DNA from: Mycobacterium dioxanotrophicus
Lineage (GTDB): Bacteria; Actinomycetota; Actinomycetes; Mycobacteriales; Mycobacteriaceae
Assembly: GCF_002157835.1 (NCBI RefSeq)
Contig: NZ_CP020809.1
Span: forward strand, 6,014,001-6,078,000
DNA length: 64,000 nucleotides
Direction: 5' to 3'
Shown here: piece after piece, positions 24,624-31,092 of the stretch
How positions within the stretch are numbered: the stretch's first letter is position 1
Layout of the letters: every line of letters starts with the position of its first letter
Notes under the pieces: generated by a model
Databases searched by the model: none
What the model was told of the DNA's origin: nothing
What the model saw: only the letters and a program-made list of their open reading frames with translations
Made by a program: the position numbers and the translations under genes

Positions 24624-24857
24624 ATGAGTGGGTATGCGCGGTATCTCGGAGCCCTTCTGGCAACCGCGGGCGTAGGGGTGGCGATGCTTGCCGCCGCGCC
24701 GGCCGGGGCGGTTCCCAAGTGCATCAACACCACCCCGACCACCACGCAGTGCCAAACCAACGGCAGCACCCAGATCGTCACCACACCGCCGGCGACGAAC
24801 TTCTCGCCGGGGTGGGGTTGGGGTGTCGGGCTGGGCGGGTTCTCGATCGTCTGGTGA
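24624..24857 (+). CDS. Small secreted protein
   Basis: A 77-residue protein with a signal peptide (hydrophobic core GALLATAGVGVAML, cleavage expected after AGA around residue 29). The mature part of about 48 residues has two cysteines (KC...QC), is Thr/Pro-rich and ends in a Gly/Trp segment. The two cysteines could form a disulfide. ATG 24624 follows GGAGCAGGTC. It lies between unrelated genes; function unknown. Confidence 0.7.
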   Translation: MSGYARYLGALLATAGVGVAMLAAAPAGAVPKCINTTPTTTQCQTNGSTQIVTTPPATNFSPGWGWGVGLGGFSIVW

Positions 24858-24883
24858 CGTGGACAACAACCACAGCGATCCAC

Positions 24884-24896
24884 TGGTTTAAAACCA
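24884..24896. repeat. Short inverted repeat upstream of mntH
   Basis: TGGTTT-A-AAACCA, a perfect 6-bp inverted repeat with one central base, immediately 5' of the DtxR-like box. It may be part of the same regulatory region. Confidence 0.4.
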
Positions 24897-24915
24897 AAAG
24901 TTTCGGTTAACCTAA
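24897..24915. promoter_or_regulatory. DtxR-family (IdeR/MntR-like) box upstream of mntH
   Basis: A 19-bp stretch matches the IdeR consensus at 14 of 19 positions; the right half GTTAACCTAA is nearly perfect while the left half is weak. It lies about 40 bp before the mntH start. MntR and IdeR are both DtxR-family metal repressors; a manganese transporter points to MntR. Confidence 0.5.
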
Positions 24916-24954
24916 CTTTCCTATTCGCCACACCGGATTGGAAGCTGGGGTCAG

Positions 24955-26181
24955 TTGCTGCAGGACGTCACGGCACGCAAGCGGTCGAGTTGGTTGCTGC
25001 TCGGCCCGGCGTTCGTCGCCGCGATCGCCTATGTGGACCCCGGCAATGTCGCCGCCAACATCAGTGCCGGCTCGCAGTTCGGCTACCTGCTGGTGTGGGT
25101 GATTGTTCTGGCCAATGTCATGGCCGGCCTGGTGCAGTACCTGTCGGCCAAACTCGGGCTGGTGACGGGCCGCTCGCTGCCCGAGACCGTCGCCGACCAC
25201 ACGCAGAACCGTGGGCGCATCGCGTACTGGCTGCAGGCCGAACTGGTCGCCGTGGCGACCGATATCGCCGAGGTCGTGGGTGGCGCGATCGCCCTGCAAC
25301 TGCTGTTCAAGCTGCCTCTTCTGATGGGCGGAGTGATCACCGGCAGCGTGTCGCTGCTGCTACTGGCGGTGCAGGACCGGCGCGGGCAGGGGATGTTCGA
25401 GCGGGTCATCACCGGCATGCTGCTGGTCATCGCCATCGGATTCTTGACCAGCCTGTTCGTCGAGACCCCACCGCCTGGGGCGGTCGCCGAGGGCCTGATC
25501 CCGCGCTTCCACGGCGTCGAGAGCCTGCTGCTGGCCACCGCGATGCTGGGCGCGACGGTCATGCCGCACGCCGTCTATCTGCACTCCGGGTTGGCCCGCG
25601 ACCGCCACGGCCACCCGGAGGCCGGTGAACGCCGACGCCTGCTGCTGCGCATGACCCGCTTCGACGTCGGGTTGGCCATGGTGGTGGCCGGCGCGGTGAA
25701 TCTCGCCATGCTGCTGGTCGCCGCCACCAACCTGCAGGGACGCAACGACACCGATTCGATCGAGGGCGCCCACGCCGCCGTTCAGGATGCCCTGGGCCCG
25801 ACGGTCGCGTTGTTGTTCGCGATCGGACTGCTCGCCTCGGGGCTCGCCTCCACCTCGGTCGGCGCGTATGCCGGCGCGATGATCATGCAGGGTCTGCTGC
25901 GGCGGCACTACCCCTTGCTGCTGCGACGGTTGATCACCCTCGTTCCCGCACTGGCCGTGCTGGCCATCGGCGTCGACCCCAGCCGCGCGTTGGTGCTCTC
26001 GCAGGTGGTCCTGTCGTTCGGCATACCGTTCGCGCTGATCCCGCTGGTCCGCTTCACCAGCGACAAAGCCCTGATGGGCGACGACACCAACCACCGAGTG
26101 ACCACCATGCTGGGCTGGACGGTCGCGGCAACCATTACCGTGCTGAACGTGGTTCTGATTTATCTGACCGTCACGGGCTGA
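24955..26181 (+). CDS. mntH: Nramp-family divalent metal transporter MntH
   Basis: Proton-coupled manganese (and iron) importer of the Nramp family, 408 residues with about eleven predicted helices. The metal-binding DPGNVAANIS motif in helix 1 (near residue 27) and the MPHAVYLHSG motif in helix 6 (near 205) are both intact. The apparent start is TTG 24955; the only in-frame alternatives before the stop at 24913 are non-standard, so the N-terminus is short compared with Rv0924c (about 428). The DtxR-family-like site upstream suggests metal repression. Confidence 0.93.
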   Translation: MLQDVTARKRSSWLLLGPAFVAAIAYVDPGNVAANISAGSQFGYLLVWVIVLANVMAGLVQYLSAKLGLVTGRSLPETVADHTQNRGRIAYWLQAELVAVATDIAEVVGGAIALQLLFKLPLLMGGVITGSVSLLLLAVQDRRGQGMFERVITGMLLVIAIGFLTSLFVETPPPGAVAEGLIPRFHGVESLLLATAMLGATVMPHAVYLHSGLARDRHGHPEAGERRRLLLRMTRFDVGLAMVVAGAVNLAMLLVAATNLQGRNDTDSIEGAHAAVQDALGPTVALLFAIGLLASGLASTSVGAYAGAMIMQGLLRRHYPLLLRRLITLVPALAVLAIGVDPSRALVLSQVVLSFGIPFALIPLVRFTSDKALMGDDTNHRVTTMLGWTVAATITVLNVVLIYLTVTG

Positions 26182-27243
26182 ATGCGGCACCTGTACTTCG
26201 CCTACGGCTCCAATCTGTGCGTGTCACAGATGGCTGCCCGCTGCCCGGGTGCGCTCAGCCCACGGCCGGCGCGCCTCGACGGTCACGACTGGCTGATCAA
26301 CGAACGCGGCGTCGCCACAGTGGAACCATTCGACGGATCCGCGGTGCACGGCGTGCTGTGGCATGTGACAGACCATGATCTGGCCGTGTTGGACAGCGCC
26401 GAGGGCGTGCCCGTGCGCTATCGGCGGGACCGGCTGACGGTGCACACCGTCGACGGACCCACGTCGGCGTGGGTCTACATCGACCACCGCGTCAACCCCG
26501 GCCCGCCACGGCCCGGATACCTGGAGCGCATCATCGCCGGTGCCATCCACCACGAGCTCCCGGCGCACTGGATCAAGTTCTTGCGACGCTGGGATCCGGC
26601 AGGCTGGCCTCAGCCCACGTCTTTGACGAATATCCCTGAGCCACACTCGCTCTCGTCACTCCTCGAGGTTCCCGGAGTCGACGAGCGCAGTGAGCTGCGC
26701 TCGCGCTTCGGTTTCCTGGCCATCCACGGCGGCGGGCTGGAGCAGATGACCGATGTGATCGCCGAGCGCGCCGCGGCCGCGTCCTCGGCGTCGGTGTATG
26801 TGGTGCGCCACCCTGACGGCTATCCGCACCACCTGCCTTCTGCGCACTATCTCGCGACTGAATCTGCATGTCTCACAGCCTTTCTCGAGCACGTGGAGGC
26901 AGTAGTCTCACTGCACGGCTACGGCCGGATCGGGCGCAGCACCCAGTTGCTCGCCGGCGGTTCGGACCGAGTTCTCGCCCGCCACGTGGCCGGGCACATC
27001 GTCATCCCCGGCTACCAGGTGATCACCGACTTGGCGGCCATCCCTCGCGAACTGCGTGGCCTGCATCCGGACAATCCGGTGAACCGGGTGCGGGGCGTGC
27101 AGCTGGAGCTGCCGCCGCGGGTGCGGGGCCTGAGCCCGCGCAGTCCCTTGCCTGCCGACGACGGGATCTCGCCGGTGACGGCTGCACTCATCGACGGCCT
27201 GTCCGCCGCAGCGCGGATTTGGCGGTTACCCTCGGGCGAGTGA
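26182..27243 (+). CDS. Fusion: gamma-glutamylcyclotransferase-like + poly-gamma-glutamate hydrolase-like
   Basis: A 353-residue two-domain protein. Residues 1-145 form a gamma-glutamylcyclotransferase fold (YFAYGSNLCVSQM opening; GVLWHVTDHDLAVLDSAEGVP is the usual second motif with the acidic residue). Residues 165-350 resemble the zinc-dependent poly-gamma-glutamate hydrolase family of phages and Bacillus: FLAIHGGGLE (metal-binding H and E), then SLHGYGR (third histidine). Both halves act on gamma-glutamyl bonds, so a single pathway on gamma-glutamyl peptides is plausible. ATG 26182 directly follows the mntH stop with no gap, and the 3' end overlaps the next gene by 4 bp. Confidence 0.78.
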   Translation: MRHLYFAYGSNLCVSQMAARCPGALSPRPARLDGHDWLINERGVATVEPFDGSAVHGVLWHVTDHDLAVLDSAEGVPVRYRRDRLTVHTVDGPTSAWVYIDHRVNPGPPRPGYLERIIAGAIHHELPAHWIKFLRRWDPAGWPQPTSLTNIPEPHSLSSLLEVPGVDERSELRSRFGFLAIHGGGLEQMTDVIAERAAAASSASVYVVRHPDGYPHHLPSAHYLATESACLTAFLEHVEAVVSLHGYGRIGRSTQLLAGGSDRVLARHVAGHIVIPGYQVITDLAAIPRELRGLHPDNPVNRVRGVQLELPPRVRGLSPRSPLPADDGISPVTAALIDGLSAAARIWRLPSGE

Positions 27244-28055
27244 CCCGCAACTTCCGCTTCGGCGTCAGCCTGCGCACCGCCAAGACTCACAGCCAGGTCG
27301 CCGAATCCGCCCACCGCGCCGAGGATCAGGGCTTCGACATCCTTCACGTGCCCGACCACCTCGGCGCACCAGCCCCGTTCCCCAGCTTGATGACCGCCGC
27401 CAACGCGACCAGCACGCTGCGGGTGGGGACCTTCGTGTTCAACGCGTGCTTCTACAAGCCGGCGCTACTGGCCCGCGACATCGAGGCGCTGCGCGACCTG
27501 TCCGGAGGACGGTTCGACGCCGGACTCGGGGCCGGTTATGTGCGTGAGGAGTTCGAGGCCGCCGAATTGCCGTTCCCCAGTGCGCGAGAACGGATCGACT
27601 ACCTGCGGCACATGACGACGTACGTCGCCGAGCGCGTGCCCGACGTGCCCATCCTGATCGCGGGCAACGGTGATCGGCTGCTGACGGTGGCCGCCGAAAC
27701 CGCCGACATCGTCGGCCTCACGGGCGGCTCGCACGTCGACGGAGACCCGCTCAAGGAACGAATCGACTTCGTGCGGAACGCAGCTGGGTCACGCTTCGAC
27801 GACTTAGAGCTCAACATCGCCATCACCGCGATGCCCGCGGCGGGATCCGAACTGCCCGACCTGAGCATGCCCCGCCGCTTCCTGCCCGACCTCACCGACG
27901 AGCAGTTGCTGCGCCATCCCGGCGTGCTGTCGGGGTCGATCAGCGCGATCGCCGACCGGTTACGGGAGCTGCGCGAAACCTACGGCATCAGCTACTTCAT
28001 CGTGCAGGCCGCTCACGCCGAACAGTTCGCGAAGGTCATCCCTGAGCTGAGGTGA
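27240..28055 (+). CDS. LLM-class flavin/F420-dependent oxidoreductase
   Basis: Luciferase-like TIM-barrel oxidoreductase, 271 residues. Begins RNFRFGVSLRTAKTHS, with LHVPDHLG (residue about 37), LSGGRFDAGLGAGYVREEF (about 82) and ILIAGNGDRLLTVAAETADIVGL. The last motif and the short length are like F420-dependent subfamilies of mycobacteria. GTG 27240 overlaps the upstream stop (GTGA). Its 3' end overlaps the convergent permease gene by 20 bp. Substrate unknown. Confidence 0.85.
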   Translation: MTRNFRFGVSLRTAKTHSQVAESAHRAEDQGFDILHVPDHLGAPAPFPSLMTAANATSTLRVGTFVFNACFYKPALLARDIEALRDLSGGRFDAGLGAGYVREEFEAAELPFPSARERIDYLRHMTTYVAERVPDVPILIAGNGDRLLTVAAETADIVGLTGGSHVDGDPLKERIDFVRNAAGSRFDDLELNIAITAMPAAGSELPDLSMPRRFLPDLTDEQLLRHPGVLSGSISAIADRLRELRETYGISYFIVQAAHAEQFAKVIPELR

Positions 28056-29301
28056 GTCGCCGGCGGATGCCGTACGCCAGTGCGCCGACGGCCAGGACCG
28101 CGAGCCCGGCCACGACGGACACCAGCGGCAAGGCGAACGCGATGACGACGCAGCCGAGCAGGCCGACGACCGGAATGAGCCGTGGCGGCCGTCCCTCTGT
28201 TCGTGTGAGCGTCCACGCGGAGGCATTGGCCACGGCGTAGTAGACCAGCACGGCGAACGACGAAAATCCGATCGCGCCGCGGATGTCGACCGCGGCGGCC
28301 AGGACCGCAACCACCACGCCGACGGCCAGTTCGGCCCGGTGCGGTACCCCGAACCGGGGATGCACGGCCGCGAGGGCACCGGGCAGATGACGGTCGCGGG
28401 CCATCGCCAACGTCGTGCGCGACACCCCCAGGATCAGCGCGAGCAGCGACCCCACGGCCGCCACCACCGCCCCGACCCGAACCACCGGCGTCAGCCACCC
28501 GGCACCGGCGACGTGCACGATCTCGGCCAGCGGCGCGGCCGACTGCGCCAGCCGGTGCGGCCCCAGCACACCCAGCGCGGCGACCGCGACGAGTGCGTAG
28601 ACCACCAGCGTGATGCCCAACGCGGTCGGGATGGCCCGCGGGATGGTGCGGGCCGGGTCGCGTACCTCCTCACCCAGCGTCGCGATGCGGGCATAGCCGG
28701 CGAACGCGAAGAACAGCAGCCCCGCCGCCTGCAGGATGCCGGCCACCGAGCCGGTCGAGGGCGCCATCCCGGATACCTCGAAGTGCTTGCTGCCGAAGGC
28801 GGCTACCACCACCGCCGCGAGTACCGCCAAGACCACGGCCACTATCGCGCGCGTCAGCCATGCCGATTTCTGCACGCCCAGGTAGTTCACCGCGGTCAGC
28901 GCCACCACGGCGGCGACCGCCACCGCATGCGCGTGAGCGGGCCAGGCATAGAACCCCACCGTCAGCGCCATCGCGGCGCACGATGCGGTCTTGCCGACGA
29001 CAAACCCCCAGCCGGCCAGATAACCCCAGAACGGGCCGAGACGCTGCCGTCCGTAGACGTACGTGCCTCCCGAGGCCGGATACAGCGCGGCCAGGCGTGC
29101 CGACGATGTGGCATTGCAGTACGCGACCACCGCGGCGACCGCGAGCCCGACCAACAATGCCGCCCCGGCCGCCCGTGCGGCGGGAGCCAACGCGACGAAG
29201 ATACCGGCCCCGATCATCGAGCCGAGCCCGATCGTCACCGCGTCGAACACGCCCAGCTGCCGGCGCAGCCCCGCGGTTGCGGGCTTGGACCTATCGGACA
29301 T
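28036..29301 (-). CDS. APC-family amino acid permease
   Basis: Amino acid/polyamine/organocation permease of 421 residues with twelve predicted helices. Helix 1 carries the discontinuous substrate-binding motif GLGSMIGAGIF, and helix 6 the FFAFAGYARIATLGEEVRDP segment typical of the CAT/YfnA branch. Short cytoplasmic tails. It is likely a proton or antiport importer of an amino acid; nothing here indicates which. Its 3' end overlaps the LLM gene by 20 bp. Confidence 0.88.
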   Translation of the reverse strand: MSDRSKPATAGLRRQLGVFDAVTIGLGSMIGAGIFVALAPAARAAGAALLVGLAVAAVVAYCNATSSARLAALYPASGGTYVYGRQRLGPFWGYLAGWGFVVGKTASCAAMALTVGFYAWPAHAHAVAVAAVVALTAVNYLGVQKSAWLTRAIVAVVLAVLAAVVVAAFGSKHFEVSGMAPSTGSVAGILQAAGLLFFAFAGYARIATLGEEVRDPARTIPRAIPTALGITLVVYALVAVAALGVLGPHRLAQSAAPLAEIVHVAGAGWLTPVVRVGAVVAAVGSLLALILGVSRTTLAMARDRHLPGALAAVHPRFGVPHRAELAVGVVVAVLAAAVDIRGAIGFSSFAVLVYYAVANASAWTLTRTEGRPPRLIPVVGLLGCVVIAFALPLVSVVAGLAVLAVGALAYGIRRRLTSAQG

Positions 29302-29311
29302 TCACGATCCG

Positions 29312-29341
29312 GACGTGTACGGAGCCATTCATGGACACGTC
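29312..29341 (-). terminator. Weak hairpin upstream of the permease gene
   Basis: Inverted repeat GACGTGT ... ACACGTC with 7-bp arms and a 16-nt loop in the 50 bp between two minus-strand genes. It may end the transcript of the membrane-protein gene or regulate the permease; no T-tract. Confidence 0.3.
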
Positions 29342-29351
29342 TATACACCCC

Positions 29352-29903
29352 TCAGGAGAACAGCGGGAGCCGCCAGAGAGGTTGCCCGTGGTCGAGCATC
29401 CACAGCCGCCGAGCATTCACCCGCACCAAGCTCACGGATCCGGCGATGAGCACGAAGGCCAAGGCACCGCCCAGCACCGCCGTCACCACCGACGCGAACA
29501 TGTCGCCGGGACCCGCCGTCGTGACGTCGAACCAGGCGTCGCACAGCAGCAGGATGCCCGTGGTGAAGGCCGGAAAAACCAGCACTTGACGGTGCATCCA
29601 GGTCAAGACAGCGGTCGCCGCCATGAAGAAGACCAGCACGCTGTCGAATCCCACCCACGTCAGCGGCCAATCCCGCACCGTGTAGTTCTCGGGCAATGTC
29701 ACCGACAGGTAGACGATCCACGGGATCATGAAGATCGCGCCGCCGGTCATCAGGCCCAGATGCGCTTGTTTGAGCCTGGCCGGCAATCCGTGGGGTTGGA
29801 GCTCCTCGAGAGGACGTTCGAGGCGTTGAATCAGCTCGCGCCGCTGCGCCGCCGTCATCTCGGCGATCTGCGCGTCGGTCAGGATGTCATCTGTCCTAGC
29901 CAT
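29352..29903 (-). CDS. Integral membrane protein, 2TM-like
   Basis: A 183-residue membrane protein. A cytoplasmic N-terminal stretch (residues 1-48, charged, with a helical QRRELIQRLERPLEEL segment) precedes four predicted helices: GLMTGGAIFMIPWIVYLSV, a second from VGFDSVLVFFMAATAVL, a third around FPAFTTGILLLCDAW, a fourth around VVTAVLGGALAFVLIAG. An ATG four codons upstream (29915) is also possible. I cannot name the family or a function. Divergent from the Rv1733c-like gene. Confidence 0.7.
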   Translation of the reverse strand: MARTDDILTDAQIAEMTAAQRRELIQRLERPLEELQPHGLPARLKQAHLGLMTGGAIFMIPWIVYLSVTLPENYTVRDWPLTWVGFDSVLVFFMAATAVLTWMHRQVLVFPAFTTGILLLCDAWFDVTTAGPGDMFASVVTAVLGGALAFVLIAGSVSLVRVNARRLWMLDHGQPLWRLPLFS

Positions 29904-30110
29904 GTCATCTGTCATCGCCGTTGCCCGTTTGCCACTCAACCCATCCGGCTGGGCACCCGAACCGACGCCCAGTGCCCCCACACTAACCACCGGCGTCGTG
30001 GTCCATGCCGATATGCGCACAACCAGGCTTGTCACATGTAACGAGATCGCCTGCCGCAGAGCCGCTCTGGCACAGTGGGGACAAGCGTCGCGATGGCCGC
30101 TGTCCCGGAA

Positions 30111-30130
30111 GATGGGACTTTCGACTCTGT
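30111..30130 (+). promoter_or_regulatory. Possible DosR box upstream of Rv1733c-like gene
   Basis: GGGACTTTCGACTC (30114-30127) has a perfect left core GGGACT followed by TT, as in the DosR consensus, but only three of six matches in the right half. It is about 70 bp before the gene. Rv1733c is a DosR-regulon gene in M. tuberculosis, which raises the prior. Confidence 0.35.
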
Positions 30131-30200
30131 GGTCCCGGCCCCGATTGGGGCAGTGTGGACTGTGTCGGGTGGCTGCCGACTGGGTATACGAGGAGGGATC

Positions 30201-30785
30201 ATGGAGACCTTCACGCTCAACGCCGGGACCTGGATCCGCCGGCTCGCGACCCACGGCCCGTTGGTCCGCACGAGCGATCGAATCGAGGCCGCTGTCGCGC
30301 TGCTTGTCCTGATCTTGGTGCTGTTCGCCGTGCCCGTCGCGGGCGCGCTGGGCACGACGGCCTATGACACTCGCGCGCACGAGTACGCCGCACAACGACT
30401 CACCAGCCACCGCGTCGACGCGATCACCACGGACGGCAGCTCACCGAGCAAGATGCGCTACCAAGACGCGTTCGTGACCCCGGTCCAGTGGCAGTTCGCG
30501 GGCAAGCAGCACATCGACACCATCCGGACCCCGGTGCGGTTGAAACCGGGCGACCACAAGCCCGTTTGGGTCGACGCCGCAGGTAATCGGACCGTCGCAC
30601 CCCTCACCGACCGTGATGCCGCCATTGACGCCGTCAGCATTGCGATCGCGTCATGGATCGCGGTCGCGGGAGCCGGCGCGGCCGTGTTGGTCGTGGTGCA
30701 CAGCCGGGTCAACCGGCGCCGCTACGCCGGGTGGGATCGTGAACTCGAGGACCTCGCCGACAACGGACGGACGAATCGCAGCTGA
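30201..30785 (+). CDS. Rv1733c-like two-helix membrane protein
   Basis: A 194-residue protein with the layout of M. tuberculosis Rv1733c: a short cytoplasmic N-terminus with the conserved NPLVRxxDRxE-type segment (here HGPLVRTSDRIEA, residues 18-30), helix 1 (about 31-50), a periplasmic/extracellular domain (about 55-145) beginning TTAYDTRAHEYAAQ, helix 2 (about 147-168), and a basic C-terminal tail. ATG 30201 follows a strong GAGGAGGGA ribosome site. Function unknown; Rv1733c is a dormancy (DosR) antigen. Confidence 0.82.
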   Translation: METFTLNAGTWIRRLATHGPLVRTSDRIEAAVALLVLILVLFAVPVAGALGTTAYDTRAHEYAAQRLTSHRVDAITTDGSSPSKMRYQDAFVTPVQWQFAGKQHIDTIRTPVRLKPGDHKPVWVDAAGNRTVAPLTDRDAAIDAVSIAIASWIAVAGAGAAVLVVVHSRVNRRRYAGWDRELEDLADNGRTNRS

Positions 30786-31092
30786 GCGGTCATGGCCGGT
30801 GCTCCGGCGATGCGCGTTTGCCCGCATCGAACAGCAAGTGGCACCGGCACTTCCGGCCATCCGCGACGTCATCGAGCGACTTGCTGTGCGTACCTATGTG
30901 CCGGCTGTGGATTTATGAGAAAGTTCCCCCGGAACTGGCGCAGGGAACCGCTCGTCGTAGAATTTTAGTTGCGCTTAGTACTTGCAGCGGGCCCCATGTC
31001 CCCGCCGCAAATCAACAGCCATTTCAAAATAGGAAATCGCGCGGTCGGGAGCGACGCGATGCGGCCATTTGGCCGTAGTTGAGGAGGTCGAC
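30786..31092. other. Intergenic region with palindromes, no gene seen
   Basis: 307 bp without a supportable gene. It holds a perfect inverted repeat AGTTCC-CCC-GGAACT (30922-30936) and a GGCCA-TT-TGGCC palindrome close to the next gene. Local GC is lower than in the flanks, consistent with a promoter/leader region for the large protein that follows. A TAGAAT -10-like hexamer occurs at 30958-30963. Confidence 0.5.

Noticed and set aside
24916..24954. Manganese riboswitch in front of mntH
   Set aside because: The space between the repressor-like box and the start is only about 40 bp, too short for a known Mn riboswitch fold.
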